DNA of 64,000 bases from Mycobacterium sp. PSTR-4-N (GTDB lineage: Bacteria > Actinomycetota > Actinomycetes > Mycobacteriales > Mycobacteriaceae). Shown piece by piece: positions 1-9,824 of the stretch. The notes beneath the pieces were generated by a model that was not told the origin of the DNA, ran no database searches, and saw only the letters and a list, made by a program, of their open reading frames with translations. A program made the translations under genes and the position numbers. The stretch spans positions 62,001 through 126,000 of the forward strand of contig NZ_JAKRFN010000001.1 of NCBI RefSeq assembly GCF_022348085.1, written 5' to 3'. Numbering within the stretch: the first letter of the stretch is position 1; every line of letters starts with the position of its first letter.

Positions 1-1632
1 GGCAGTGTCCTTCGTCTTCTCGACCATGCGATGGGTGGTGTCGCGCATCTGCTGGGTGATGCTGTACATCTTCTGCATCGTGTCGATGGTCTTCTGTATC
101 GCGTCGGCCTGGGTGAGCATGTCGGCCATCCGGTCCTGCTGATACTTCTGGTTCAGCTGGCTCAGGGTGCCCTGCACGCTCATCTGGAACGGGATCGTGC
201 TGTGCTTGATCGGCTTCCCGTCGGGGCGGGTGATCGTCTGCACGCGCGCGACACCGGGCACTCGGAACAGCGCCTTGGCGATCTTGTCGATGACGAGGAA
301 ATCGGCCGGGTTGCGCAGGTCGTGGTCGCTCTGCACCATCAGCAGTTCGGGGTTCATCCGCGCTGTGCCGAAGTGGCGATCGGCCGCGGCGTACCCGATG
401 TTCGCCGGGATGTCGGCGGGCAGGTAGTTGCGGGCGTCGTAGTTGGTCTTGTAGCCCGGCAGCGTCACGAGTCCGACCAGCGCGAGCGCCAGAGTCCCGG
501 CCAGCACCGGTCCGGGCCAGCGGACCACCATCACGCCGACCCGACGCCAGCCGCGGGAGCTGATCGCACGCTTGGGGGCGAATGCTCCGAAGCGGCTCGC
601 CACCACCACCACGGCGGGCCCGAGCGTCATCGCCGCCAGCACGGCCACCAGGGTGCCGACTGCGCACGGCACACCGAGCGAATTGAAGTACGGCAGCCGG
701 GTGAAGCTCAGGCACGACATGGCTCCCGCGATCGTCAACCCCGAGCCGAGGATGACGTGGGCGGTGCCGCTGAACATGGTGTAGAACGCCGACACCCGGT
801 CCTGGCCGGCGCCGAGCGCTTCCTGATAGCGCCCGATGGCGAAGATCGCGTAGTCCGTCCCCGCTGCGATGACCATCAGTACGAGGAGGTTCACCGCGAA
901 GGTGGACAGCCCGATGACGTTGTTGATCGCCAGGAACGCCACGATGCCGCGGGCCGCGCCGAGCTCGATGAACACCATGAACAAGATCAGCAGCATGGTG
1001 ACGACGGATCGGTAGACCAGCAGGAGCATGACCGCGATGACGCCGATGGTGATCAGCGTGACCCGGAAGATGCTCCGGTCGCCGGCGTGCGCCTGGTCGG
1101 CGATCAGTGGCGCCGGTCCGGTGAGGTAGGTCGTCATACCCGGTGGTGCGGGTGTGGAGTCGATGAGTTCGCGCACCGCGGCGACGGACTCGTTGGCCAG
1201 CGGTTCGCCCTGGTTCCCGTGCAGGTTGATCTGCACGTAGGCGGCTTTGCCGTCCGCGCTCTGCGCGCCGGCAGCGGTCAGCGGATCGCCCCAGAAGTCG
1301 GCCACGTGCTGGACGTGGGCTGTGTCGGCCTCGAGTTTGTCGACCAGGGTGTCGTAGTAGCGGTGCGCTTCGTCGCCGAGCGGATGATCCCCCTCGAGCA
1401 CGATCATCGCGGTGCTGTCGGAGTCGAACTCCTCGAAGTTCTCCCCGATCTGCTTCATCGAGATGTAGGCGGGACCGTCCTTGGCGGCCAGCCCCACGGT
1501 GCGGTCCTCGCCGACCTTCTCCAGCGACGGCAGGAGCACGTTCGTCGCGACCGTGAGCGCGAGCCAGCCGAGCAGAATGGGCACCGCGAGGGCGCGGATG
1601 ACGCGCGCCACCCCCCTGTGCTCATTCGCCAT
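1..1632 (-). CDS. MmpL family RND lipid transporter (C-terminus beyond window)
   Basis: Inner-membrane RND-type proton-driven exporter of the mycobacterial MmpL family, which moves lipids or glycopeptidolipid-like molecules across the membrane. Read from the ATG at 1632 ([10 protein letters not shown]), the frame stays open to base 1 for 544 residues, so roughly the first half of a protein that is usually about 950 residues is present. A first membrane helix lies near residues 10-30, followed by a periplasmic porter domain and a block of helices from about residue 190. The proton-relay Asp-Tyr pair typical of MmpL helix 4 is seen as GTDYAIF (D260, Y261). No mmpS lies upstream; the neighbour is divergent. 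Substrate unknown. Confidence 0.93.
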   Translation of the reverse strand, partial: MANEHRGVARVIRALAVPILLGWLALTVATNVLLPSLEKVGEDRTVGLAAKDGPAYISMKQIGENFEEFDSDSTAMIVLEGDHPLGDEAHRYYDTLVDKLEADTAHVQHVADFWGDPLTAAGAQSADGKAAYVQINLHGNQGEPLANESVAAVRELIDSTPAPPGMTTYLTGPAPLIADQAHAGDRSIFRVTLITIGVIAVMLLLVYRSVVTMLLILFMVFIELGAARGIVAFLAINNVIGLSTFAVNLLVLMVIAAGTDYAIFAIGRYQEALGAGQDRVSAFYTMFSGTAHVILGSGLTIAGAMSCLSFTRLPYFNSLGVPCAVGTLVAVLAAMTLGPAVVVVASRFGAFAPKRAISSRGWRRVGVMVVRWPGPVLAGTLALALVGLVTLPGYKTNYDARNYLPADIPANIGYAAADRHFGTARMNPELLMVQSDHDLRNPADFLVIDKIAKALFRVPGVARVQTITRPDGKPIKHSTIPFQMSVQGTLSQLNQKYQQDRMADMLTQADAIQKTIDTMQKMYSITQQMRDTTHRMVEKTKDTA

Positions 1633-1837
1633 CGTGCATCGTCCCCATCAAGTGCGACCTCGCCATTTCCCCGGCCCGTTCCCGGCCCGTTCCGGACCTA
1701 CGTCGTGGAGCCGCCCGCGCATCACCCGGCGCGCCGAAGATACATACAACTAGCTCATCAAATCATTCGCTGTCGATCCGGGCAGACGTTACCGGTTCGC
1801 CACAGTGCCTTCGACCGACTGTCCTCGAATCTCAGCG

Positions 1838-1862
1838 ATGTCCCGGAATGTCCGGGAATGTC
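1838..1862. promoter_or_regulatory. Phased ATGTC repeat / inverted repeat, candidate operator
   Basis: In the 257-bp divergent gap between mmpL and the polymerase gene, ATGTC occurs at 1838, 1848 and 1858, spaced exactly 10 bp. The same stretch contains the perfect inverted repeat TCCCGGA-ATG-TCCGGGA (1841-1857). It ends about 28 bp before the start codon at 1890, which suits binding of a dimeric regulator. The rest of the gap has only an AT-richer stretch near 1735-1770 that may hold the mmpL promoter. Confidence 0.45.
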
Positions 1863-1889
1863 ATTGTTGCGTTTGCTCCGTAGGCTGTC

Positions 1890-2858
1890 GTGATGTCTCC
1901 CGAGCAGCGTGCCGGGGTGGAACTGACCAACCTCGAGGCGCCCCTCGCCGACGACGCCGGAGCGACGAAGCGCGACCTCGTCGACTACCTGGATGCCATC
2001 GCCGACCGGATGCTCCCGGTGTTGACCGACCGCCCCCTGACCGTCCTGCGCGCGCTGCGCGGCCGCGCCCCGTTCATGCAGAAGAACCTGCCGGCGTACA
2101 CGCCGGAGTGGGTGCCGAGCGTGCAGATGTGGGCCGAGGCTTCGCACCGCGACATCCGCTACCCGCTCTGCAACGACCGTCGCACGTTGATGTGGTTGGC
2201 CAATCAGCGGGCGATCGAATACCACCCGGCGTTGGGCTTGGCCGCCGACGTCCACCGGCCGACCCATCTGATCCTCGACCTCGACCCGCCGGACGGCGCG
2301 GATTTCGCGGTGGTCGTTTCGGCCGCGACGTTGGTGCGCCGGGCGCTGGCGGACGCCGGGTTGTCGGGTGCGGTGAAGACCAGCGGTTCGCGGGGTGTAC
2401 ACGTCTTCGTCCCGCTCGATCTCGGTGGGCTGCAGACCCCGGGTGAGGACGTGGCCGCGGCGACGCGCGCACTCGCGGCTCGGGCCGAGGCGCTCGATCC
2501 GTCGATCGCGACCACGGCGTTCATCGTCTCCGATCGGGCCGGCAAGGTGTTCATCGATGCCACCCGCTCCGGCGGCGCCACTGTGGCCGCGGCCTACAGC
2601 CCCCGGTTACGGCCCGGGACGCCGGTGTCGTTTCCGGTCGCGTGGTCGGAGCTGGACCGCGTGCACCCCACGGACTTCACGATCACCACGGCGGTGCAGC
2701 GCCTGGGCGGCCGGGATCCGTGGGCAGAAGAGATGCCGGCAGCTCAACGGCTGCCCGACGATCTGATCGCGCAGGGGCGGACGATTCCGGTCGCCCGGGT
2801 GGCCGCGATGCACGAAGGGAAGCGACGCGCCCGGGCCCGCCGTCAGACCGACACCTGA
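1890..2858 (+). CDS. Stand-alone LigD-type polymerase/primase (PrimPol) domain protein
   Basis: Predicted AEP-family primer-extending nucleotidyl transferase resembling the polymerase domain of the NHEJ ligase LigD, here without ligase or nuclease domains (322 residues). The paired metal-binding aspartates are in LDLDPP (D130, D132), followed by the SGSRGVHVF nucleotide-binding motif (about 165-173) and a later FIDATR segment carrying the third acidic residue. Mycobacteria commonly encode such free-standing paralogues (the PolD1/PolD2 type), implicated in gap filling or DNA repair. The GTG at 1890 is immediately followed by an ATG at 1893; either may be used. The gene stands alone, convergent with the STAS gene one base downstream. 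Confidence 0.9.
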   Translation: MMSPEQRAGVELTNLEAPLADDAGATKRDLVDYLDAIADRMLPVLTDRPLTVLRALRGRAPFMQKNLPAYTPEWVPSVQMWAEASHRDIRYPLCNDRRTLMWLANQRAIEYHPALGLAADVHRPTHLILDLDPPDGADFAVVVSAATLVRRALADAGLSGAVKTSGSRGVHVFVPLDLGGLQTPGEDVAAATRALAARAEALDPSIATTAFIVSDRAGKVFIDATRSGGATVAAAYSPRLRPGTPVSFPVAWSELDRVHPTDFTITTAVQRLGGRDPWAEEMPAAQRLPDDLIAQGRTIPVARVAAMHEGKRRARARRQTDT

Positions 2859-2859
2859 C

Positions 2860-3177
2860 TCACTGCGGGGGCCCCGCCGCCACCTTCGTGACCTTGTCCA
2901 GGCCGCTGACCGTCAGCACGGACATCAGGATGGGGTTGACAAGCACGTCGATGGCATCGGCGTGGTCGAAGAGCACGTTGATGGCGCCGCTGTCCAGGTA
3001 TTCGATCCTGGTCAGGTCGACGCGCACCGGGGTGCCGTCTCGGCCCGCACGCACCGCGGTCCCGAGGGCCTCGGAGAACTCGGCGACATTGCTCAGATCG
3101 AGTTCACCGGCCGCCGTCACCACCGTCGTGCCGTCATCGCGGCGGTCGGTGCGCACCTGCAGCGGCGTCGCCATCAT
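2860..3177 (-). CDS. STAS-domain anti-anti-sigma factor
   Basis: A 105-residue single STAS-domain protein of the SpoIIAA/RsbV type. The phosphorylatable serine lies in the conserved YLDSGAINVLF segment near residue 64. Proteins of this family bind an anti-sigma kinase when unphosphorylated and so free a sigma factor; phosphorylation by the kinase switches this off and a PP2C phosphatase resets it. Its start codon overlaps by 4 bp (3174-3177) the end of the very large phosphatase/kinase gene upstream, so it is very likely translationally coupled to it and is the natural substrate of that protein's C-terminal kinase and SpoIIE domains. Confidence 0.9.
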   Translation of the reverse strand: MMATPLQVRTDRRDDGTTVVTAAGELDLSNVAEFSEALGTAVRAGRDGTPVRVDLTRIEYLDSGAINVLFDHADAIDVLVNPILMSVLTVSGLDKVTKVAAGPPQ

Positions 3178-6100
3178 CCGATCCTCGTCTGCATGTGCAC
3201 CGTGGTCCCGGTGAGCTGGGGGTCGATGGAGACATCCTGCATCAGGGCCCGCATCAGCCCCAGACCGCGTCCCCGATGGATCGCGGGGGTCTCGGCCGGC
3301 GGTTTCCAGCGGCCGGTGTCACGGATGGTCACCTGCAGATGATCGGCGAACGCGCTGGCGTGCAGGCTGACCGTTCCGCCGGGGTGGTCCCGATGCCCGT
3401 GCTCTATCGCGTTGGCCATCGCTTCGCCGACCGCGATCAGCACATCGAGCGTCTGTTCCTGACTGACACCGGCGCTGCCCAGCCAGGTCCGCAGGGCCGC
3501 GCGGCTGGGCGCCAATTCCGCCACGTCTGCGACGATGTCCAGCTCCAGTGGCGCGGGCTGCCGATAGAGCAGCAGCGCCACGTCGTCGTCATAACCCTTG
3601 ACGGGCGCGAGCCCGGCCATGATCACGTCGGCCAGTTCGTCCAGTGCGGTCCCGCGATGGGCGCCGACCACGCCGGTGGCTCGGGCGATACCGTCGTCGA
3701 TCGACTCACGGCGCCGCTCCACGAGGCCGTCGGTGTAGAGCAGCAGGGTGGCGCGCGGCGGCATCGTGACACTTGTTTCGGGCCGCGACTCCGAGTACCT
3801 GACAGCCAGCGGTGTGGAGCGTGCCTCGTCGAGTAACTGCGTCTCCTGGTCCGCGAGCACGAGGATGGGCGGCGGATGCCCGGCGCAGGAATAGGTGAGT
3901 GCCCCGGTGGCGGGGGTGAGCACCGCGCAGAAGGCGGTGGTGCAGCGCGCCCCGGGGAGGCGAGCGGCGAAGCGGTCCAGCGCCGAAAGCGTCGCGGCCG
4001 GACTCGGATGCTCGAGCAGCAGCGCGCGGCACGCGCTGCGTAACTGCCCCATCACGGTGGCAGCGGCCAATCCGTGCCCGACGCAGTCACCGACGATCAA
4101 CCCGATCCGGCCGTCGTCGAGGTCGACGACGTCGTACCAGTCCCCGCCGACCTGCAGCGGTCGAGTGGCGGGCTGATAGCGCACGGCGAAGCCCGTCGAC
4201 AGGGCGGGTCCGAGGATCGCGTGCTGCAGCGCCAGCGCGGTCTCGCGCTGCTGGTCGATCTGATGCACCCGTTGCAGACCCTGACCGAGCCGGCCCGCGA
4301 GCACCGTGAGCAGCGTGTGGTCCTCGGCGGTGAATCGCCTCTTCTCGAAGAGCTCGATGTAGATGACCAGCTCGCCGCGCGGGTGTTGCAGAGCCACACC
4401 GGCCGATCCCGGCACCGAGGTCACCGGATCGAGCAGGTCGCCATCGCGAAGTGCGGTGATCGCGTTGCGGGTCTGTTCCGACAACGCGTCCCAGCTCGCG
4501 ACACTGTCCCCTGCGCAGACGACATGAGGGGCGCCCGACCGTGATTCGGTTTCCCCCGAGGGCAGGGTTGCCGCAACCACTCTTCTGGCGTGCCAGACCA
4601 CCCGCAGTTGCTCGGCGGCGGAGCGTACTGCGTCGTCGAGCGTGTCCGCCTGCGCCAGAGCATCACTGAGCGATGCGAGGGCCGACTCGCGCTGCACCAC
4701 GTAGTGCTCGGCGGTGACGTCGCGCATCGTGCCGACCACCACCTTGCGGCCGCTGTCGGGATCTTCTGAATGCGTGAACGTGGCGGTCACCCAGAGCCGA
4801 TGCCCGTCGCGATGGGTGACGGGCACCTCGTTGATGGTTCCGTGCGGTCGGCCCATCAGGCTGTCGAACGCCTGCACGACCTCGCGATGAGCATCGGCAT
4901 CGGTGTCGGCTGCAGGCCACCAGGGATGCATCGGTGGGTACGGCAACCCTGAGGCGTCGTATCCGAGGATGTCGGTGAATGCACCGTTGATCTCGATGAC
5001 CGCGCCGTCTTCGTCGCACACGAAGAACGCTTCCTGCAGGGAATCGACGAGCGCGGTACGCCACCGCGCGTGGTGGTCACGAAGGCGGGCGAGTTCGACG
5101 TTGGCGCGCACCCGTGCCAGCAATTCGGCCGCGGCGAACGGCTTGACCATGTAGTCGTCCGCGCCGGCCTGCAGGCCGCTGATCGACGCCTCCTGCCCGG
5201 CCCGGGCGGACAACAGCAACACCGGCACCGCGGCGGTCCGCCGGTCGGCACGCAACGCCGACACCAGGGCGAGACCGTCGAGCCCCGGCATCATCACATC
5301 GCTGATCACCATTTCCGGAGGGTCGGCGCGCACCGACTCCAATGCGCGCACACCATCGGTGACCGTGTCGACCTGGTAGCCGTCGGAGCGCAGCAGGCGG
5401 GTCAGATAGTCCCGCATGTCGGCGTTGTCGTCGGCGACCAGCACCCGGACCGGGCCACCGGGAATCACTGCGCCCGCGCCGCCCGGATCGGATGTCGTTG
5501 CGGCGGAACGAAAGTCATCTGCGGTATCGGTGCGGGTTGCGGTGCCGACCTCCCAGCGCATCGCCTCTTCGACGTAGGCGTCCGCCGAGGCACCCAGTCG
5601 ACGGACCGACGCCGCTGCGATCGCATCCGCGGGCAGATGATCGGTCCCGAAGGGCACCCGGATGCGGAAGGTGGTGCCCACGCCCTGAGTGCTGTCCACA
5701 TCGATGGTGCCGCCGTGCAATTCGACGAGTTCTTTGACCAGAGCCAACCCGATACCGCTGCCCTCGTGCGAACGGGCGGCGACATTCGCGATGCGGTGGA
5801 ACCGCTCGAACAGACGCGGGAGCTCATCGGCGGGCACCCCGGTTCCCGTGTCCGACACGGTGATCAACGCCCGGCCGCCGTCGCGGCGGACGGTGATCGA
5901 GATCGCGCCCTGGAACGTGAATTTCACGGCGTTCGACAGCAGGTTGAAGACGATCTTCTCCCACATGTCCATGTCGAGATAGACCGGTTCGTCGAGCGTC
6001 GCGCAGTCCACGGTGTAGGTCAGCCCGGCACGTTCGACCGCGGACCGGAACACGCTCGCCAACTCGGCGGTCGCCGCACCGATGTCGACGGGCACATAGG

Positions 6101-7325
6101 TGGCCTGCGCCCGGCCCGCTTCGATGCGTGAGAAATCCAGCAGCGTGTTCACCAGCTTGGTCAGCCGTAAACCGTTGCGCCACACCACGTCGAGCTCCTC
6201 GCGGGTGGAGGTGTCGACATCCGCGCGGCGCCGTAGTTCGGCGACGGGATCGAGGATCAGGGTCAGGGGTGTGCGGAACTCGTGGCTGATGTTGGAGAAG
6301 AACGTGGTCTTCGCCCGGTCGAGATCGGCGAGCTCCTCGGCCCTGCGCTGTTGCGCCCGGTAGCTGCGGGCCAGGCTGACGCCCGCGGCGAGGTGGCCGG
6401 CCACCAGCGTGACGAAGCCACGGTAGCTCTCGTCGAGCGGTCGATAGCGGTTGAGGCCCGCAACCAGGAACCCGACTGGCGCGCCGCCACCCTGCTGCAG
6501 CAACGGGGTGACCATCGCCTGGGTGGGGGGATCTCGCCACTCTCCGGTCGGCATCGGCGGGAACTCGGCGAGATCGACGACGACCGTCTCGCCGGCCGCG
6601 GTCGGCGCGGCCGGCCAGATCCCGCCGTCCGGCTCGATGACGGCCGGCGCGGCGGGATGATCCACTCCGATCCCGCTCATGCCCGCCAGGTGCGCCGTCC
6701 CGTCGGCGTCGAAGAGATACGTCAGCGTGAAGGGGAGGTCGCGCAGGTTGTGACCCAACTGCCGGTCGGCGAACGCGAGGATCTCGGTTTCGGTGCGGGC
6801 CACGCTGGGGTCGGACCCGAGCTCACGCAGCGTGGCCATCCGGCGTTCGCCGATGACCTGCTCGGTGTCCTCGCTGACGACACAGAGCATCCCGACCACG
6901 GTGCCCGCATCGTCGCGCAGCGGGCTGTAGGAGAACGTGTGGTAGGACTCTTCCAGATAGCCGGACCGTTCGAGGAACAGCAACAGCGCGGCGTCCCACG
7001 TGGCGTCTCCGGTGGACATCACGTGCTCGATCCGTCCGGACACGTCGTCCCAGATCTCCGCCCACACCTCGCGCGCCGGCCGGCCGAGAGCCCAGGGATA
7101 CTTGCGGCCCAACGTGTCTCGGCGATACGCCTCGTTGCAGAAGAAGGTCAGCTGCGGACCCCACGCCATCCACATCGAGAACCGCGACGACAGCAGGATG
7201 CTGACCGCGGTCTGCAGGCTCTGCGCCCATCCCGCCGGGTCGCCGAGCGGAGTGGCAGACCATTCCACGCGCGCCAGATCGCGGCCGACTTCGCCGCCCT
7301 CGCTGAAGAAACCTGAGGCCGTCAC
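3174..7325 (-). CDS. Giant hybrid: PAS/GAF-histidine kinase-receiver-PAS-GAF-SpoIIE phosphatase-RsbW-like kinase
   Basis: A 1383-residue cytoplasmic signalling fusion. Domains in order: PAS-like sensor (about 1-150), GAF (about 170-330), HisKA with the SHEFRTPL H-box (about 345), HATPase with the NLLSNAVKF N-box and GSGIGLAL, receiver domain (about 622-745; phospho-acceptor in VISDVMMPG, lysine in MVKPF), PAS (about 755-880), GAF (about 890-1035), PP2C/SpoIIE phosphatase (about 1045-1250; metal aspartates in GGDWYD, VGDCVGHG, YTDGLVE, DDVALL) and an RsbW-like ATPase (about 1255-1383; N-box GEAMANAIEHG). The GTG at 7325 overlaps the upstream STAS stop by 4 bp (GTGA), which decides the start; longer readings run through that gene out of frame. 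All catalytic residues looked for are present. It probably links two-component input to sigma-factor partner switching. Confidence 0.88.
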   Translation of the reverse strand: MTASGFFSEGGEVGRDLARVEWSATPLGDPAGWAQSLQTAVSILLSSRFSMWMAWGPQLTFFCNEAYRRDTLGRKYPWALGRPAREVWAEIWDDVSGRIEHVMSTGDATWDAALLLFLERSGYLEESYHTFSYSPLRDDAGTVVGMLCVVSEDTEQVIGERRMATLRELGSDPSVARTETEILAFADRQLGHNLRDLPFTLTYLFDADGTAHLAGMSGIGVDHPAAPAVIEPDGGIWPAAPTAAGETVVVDLAEFPPMPTGEWRDPPTQAMVTPLLQQGGGAPVGFLVAGLNRYRPLDESYRGFVTLVAGHLAAGVSLARSYRAQQRRAEELADLDRAKTTFFSNISHEFRTPLTLILDPVAELRRRADVDTSTREELDVVWRNGLRLTKLVNTLLDFSRIEAGRAQATYVPVDIGAATAELASVFRSAVERAGLTYTVDCATLDEPVYLDMDMWEKIVFNLLSNAVKFTFQGAISITVRRDGGRALITVSDTGTGVPADELPRLFERFHRIANVAARSHEGSGIGLALVKELVELHGGTIDVDSTQGVGTTFRIRVPFGTDHLPADAIAAASVRRLGASADAYVEEAMRWEVGTATRTDTADDFRSAATTSDPGGAGAVIPGGPVRVLVADDNADMRDYLTRLLRSDGYQVDTVTDGVRALESVRADPPEMVISDVMMPGLDGLALVSALRADRRTAAVPVLLLSARAGQEASISGLQAGADDYMVKPFAAAELLARVRANVELARLRDHHARWRTALVDSLQEAFFVCDEDGAVIEINGAFTDILGYDASGLPYPPMHPWWPAADTDADAHREVVQAFDSLMGRPHGTINEVPVTHRDGHRLWVTATFTHSEDPDSGRKVVVGTMRDVTAEHYVVQRESALASLSDALAQADTLDDAVRSAAEQLRVVWHARRVVAATLPSGETESRSGAPHVVCAGDSVASWDALSEQTRNAITALRDGDLLDPVTSVPGSAGVALQHPRGELVIYIELFEKRRFTAEDHTLLTVLAGRLGQGLQRVHQIDQQRETALALQHAILGPALSTGFAVRYQPATRPLQVGGDWYDVVDLDDGRIGLIVGDCVGHGLAAATVMGQLRSACRALLLEHPSPAATLSALDRFAARLPGARCTTAFCAVLTPATGALTYSCAGHPPPILVLADQETQLLDEARSTPLAVRYSESRPETSVTMPPRATLLLYTDGLVERRRESIDDGIARATGVVGAHRGTALDELADVIMAGLAPVKGYDDDVALLLYRQPAPLELDIVADVAELAPSRAALRTWLGSAGVSQEQTLDVLIAVGEAMANAIEHGHRDHPGGTVSLHASAFADHLQVTIRDTGRWKPPAETPAIHRGRGLGLMRALMQDVSIDPQLTGTTVHMQTRIG

Positions 7326-7684
7326 AATGGACCGGCGTCCGCAGCGGCTGCCGCGACGGTGGGATAGGGCCGCAGCACCGTGTCCAGCTTCGTCACCTCG
7401 ATCGGCCGGATCACCTCCGGGTTGTCGGCGACCACGCGAACCGCGATCCGTGCGTCGCGACCCCGTTCGAAGCAGCTCAGGACTGCGTTGAGTCCTGCGC
7501 TGCCGAAGTAGGTCACCCGCGTCAACTCGATGATCAACGCCCTCGCCGGTGCCCTGGAGGCGGCGGACAACCCGCTGTCGAGCGCTTCGGCGAGCACCTC
7601 GACCGAGTTCGAATCGATCTCGCCGCGGACGCACACCACCGCTGCGCCACTGTCAACATCATGTTCGACGTCCAGCTGCCCCAC
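7322..7684 (-). CDS. STAS-domain anti-anti-sigma factor, upstream partner
   Basis: A 120-residue STAS protein with the conserved serine in YFGSAGLNAVL (near residue 61). It is the first gene of the three-gene partner-switching operon STAS, hybrid kinase/phosphatase, STAS, joined by GTGA and ATGA overlaps. It differs clearly in sequence from the downstream STAS protein, so the two may be phosphorylated or dephosphorylated differently or serve different anti-sigma factors. The start ATG is at 7684. No sigma-factor gene is adjacent, so the final target must be encoded elsewhere. Confidence 0.88.
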   Translation of the reverse strand: MGQLDVEHDVDSGAAVVCVRGEIDSNSVEVLAEALDSGLSAASRAPARALIIELTRVTYFGSAGLNAVLSCFERGRDARIAVRVVADNPEVIRPIEVTKLDTVLRPYPTVAAAAADAGPL

Positions 7685-7744
7685 GCATCCTCGTATCCAC
7701 TGTCACCGCTCCGCCATCGTCAACCATCGTCAACCGTGTCCTGA

Positions 7745-8431
7745 TCATCGGCGCTCGGCGTTCTGGCCGACGCGCTCGTGCACCGTGAGCAACAAATGGT
7801 CGACCCGGCGGCGCAACCCTGCGTCGTCGACCGTCACCGCACTCAGCTCGGACACCAGCTGCGCCGCAAGGGCCCGCAGCTTGGTGTTGGTCTGCTGCGA
7901 CCGCCACATCAGCAGCTTGAACGCCTGATCTGCGTCGACGCCGTAGGTCAGCATCAACGCGCCCTTCGCCTGTTCGATCGCGGCCCTAGCTTCGAAGAGG
8001 TCGGGCAGCGACTCGTCGAGCGCGGCCCGGCGTTCCCTGTCGAGGGTTTCGGTCAGATCGACGTAATAGCCCTCGGTGCCCACCACCGCGCCCTCGTCGT
8101 CGTACATCCGATCGGCGATCACGATGACGTTGTGCTCCACGCCGCCGGTGTCGACGAAGCGATGCTTGCTGTTGAAGGAGCCGCCATGGTGCAACGCGTG
8201 GTCGAGGACTTCCTGAACGTGCCGACGATCGTCCGGGTGTTTGTGGGAGAGCAGCAGTTCGGTGCTCGGCTCGACGGCGCCGGGTTCGTATCCGTGCATG
8301 CGCGCGACCTCGTCGGACCACTCCCAGCGTTGCCCGACGAACCAGAAGCGGAAACCACCGGCCGGCAGCTGGCTCGTCGACGACCGTTGCCCGGCTGATT
8401 GCAGCTCGGGAGCGGAGGCGGGTTCCGGCAT
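7745..8431 (-). CDS. PAS-ANTAR transcription antiterminator
   Basis: A 228-residue regulator with a PAS_3-type sensor (about 25-135; W-x-W-S-D-E then a SHKHPDDR segment) and a C-terminal ANTAR RNA-binding domain (about 145-210; ARAAIEQAKGALML, then YGVDADQAFKLLM). ANTAR proteins bind paired hairpins in nascent mRNA and stop termination. Mycobacteria use PAS-ANTAR proteins instead of receiver-ANTAR forms. It lies 60 bp upstream of the partner-switching operon on the same strand and may be co-transcribed with it, placing stress input and antitermination at one locus. Its RNA targets are not evident here. Confidence 0.87.
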   Translation of the reverse strand: MPEPASAPELQSAGQRSSTSQLPAGGFRFWFVGQRWEWSDEVARMHGYEPGAVEPSTELLLSHKHPDDRRHVQEVLDHALHHGGSFNSKHRFVDTGGVEHNVIVIADRMYDDEGAVVGTEGYYVDLTETLDRERRAALDESLPDLFEARAAIEQAKGALMLTYGVDADQAFKLLMWRSQQTNTKLRALAAQLVSELSAVTVDDAGLRRRVDHLLLTVHERVGQNAERR

Positions 8432-8462
8432 TGCGCCATTATTCCATCGGGCTTGCCTCAGG

Positions 8463-9824
8463 TCAGCTTTCTGGCCCGATGTGGCCGTCCCGCAACACCT
8501 GTCGCCGCGTGACCCCGCGGGCGATGACGTAGAGGACGACGCCGACGACCAGAAGGACCCCGGCGAACAGCCACACCTGCGCGCTCTGTTGGGTCAGCAG
8601 CAGCAGGCACGACGCGACGCCGAGCACCGGCACGAACGTCCACACCCGGAAATGCCGGTGCGCGACCTCGTCGCGGCGGAGCACCAGCACCGCGATGTTG
8701 GTCGACAGGAACACGAACAGCAGCAGCAACACCACGGTCTCGGCCAGCGTGGACAGGTCACCGACCAGCGTGAGCAGCATCGCCACCGCTGTGGTCGCGA
8801 CGATCGCGACCCACGGTGTGCGGCGGCGCGGCAACACCCGGGTCAGCACCGCGGGTAACAGGCCCTGCTCCGCCATTCCGTAGGTGAGGCGGCTGGACAT
8901 GATCATGGTCAGCAAGGCGCCATTGGCCACGGCGATCAACGCGATGAGGCTGAACACCCAGTCGGGCACACCCACACCGGACGCGGCGACGACGGCCAGC
9001 AGCGGCCCCGAGGACTCGGAGAGCTCACTCGCCGGCAGCGCAATGGCGCTCGCGACACCGACCAGCGCGTACATCACCCCGGCGGTGATCAGTGCTCCGA
9101 ACAGCGCTCGCGGGTACACCCGGCTCGGGTCCCTGATCTCCTCCACGACATTTGCCGAGGTCTCGAACCCCACGAAGGAGTAGTAGGCGATGATGGCCCC
9201 GCCCAGGATCGCCAGCGCCGGCGTGGACCCATCCGGGAACTCGACGACGCGGCCCACGTCGCCCTGCCCGCGACCGAGCATCACCGCCACCACCGCGATG
9301 ACGATCAACAGACCGGACAGCTCGATGACGGTCATCACCACGTTGGTCTTCAACGATTCGGAGATCCCCCGCGCGTTCAGGCATGCGACCAACAGCAGGA
9401 ACACCAGCGCCGCCGGTACGACGGGGACGTCGACGAACGTCGCGAGATAGTCACCGGAGAACGCCAGCGCCAACCCGGCGGCACTCGTCACGCCGGCGGC
9501 GAGCATCGAGAATCCGACCAGGAACGACAGCAGGGGCTTGCCGAACGCGCGGTCGGCGAACACGGCCGCCCCACCCGCACGGGGGTATTTGGTGACCAGC
9601 TCGGCGTAGGACCCGGCCGTGAGCAACGCCAACACCAGGGCGATCACCAGCGGCGCCCACAACACACCGCCCACTTCCTCTGACAGCACGCCCATCAACG
9701 CGTAGATGCCGGCGCCCAGGACGTCGCCGAGGATGAACAGGAACAGCAGGGGACCCGTGATCCGGCGGGCCAGTTTCGTCGTCGAGGCGCCGGCGTCGTT
9801 CGCCGTGCCGGTGTCAGATGACAT
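8463..9824 (-). CDS. APC family amino-acid permease
   Basis: A 453-residue polytopic membrane transporter of the amino acid-polyamine-organocation superfamily. About 12 hydrophobic helices are visible. The first carries the family signature GDVLGAGIYALMG (about 33-45), followed by a conserved AELVTKYPRAGG segment. The ATG at 9824 is preceded by a good ribosome site (GGAAGGA), which decides the start; the frame is open further upstream but overlaps the divergent LLM gene on the opposite strand. The substrate cannot be read from sequence, and cationic amino acids, polyamines or another amine are all possible. It sits 31 bp upstream of the PAS-ANTAR gene. Confidence 0.88.
   Translation of the reverse strand: MSSDTGTANDAGASTTKLARRITGPLLFLFILGDVLGAGIYALMGVLSEEVGGVLWAPLVIALVLALLTAGSYAELVTKYPRAGGAAVFADRAFGKPLLSFLVGFSMLAAGVTSAAGLALAFSGDYLATFVDVPVVPAALVFLLLVACLNARGISESLKTNVVMTVIELSGLLIVIAVVAVMLGRGQGDVGRVVEFPDGSTPALAILGGAIIAYYSFVGFETSANVVEEIRDPSRVYPRALFGALITAGVMYALVGVASAIALPASELSESSGPLLAVVAASGVGVPDWVFSLIALIAVANGALLTMIMSSRLTYGMAEQGLLPAVLTRVLPRRRTPWVAIVATTAVAMLLTLVGDLSTLAETVVLLLLFVFLSTNIAVLVLRRDEVAHRHFRVWTFVPVLGVASCLLLLTQQSAQVWLFAGVLLVVGVVLYVIARGVTRRQVLRDGHIGPES

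Noticed and set aside
31..1893. A 620-residue open frame on the plus strand at the window start
   Set aside because: It is antisense to the mmpL coding frame, which has clear membrane helices and the Asp-Tyr motif; its translation is Arg/His-rich with no domain.
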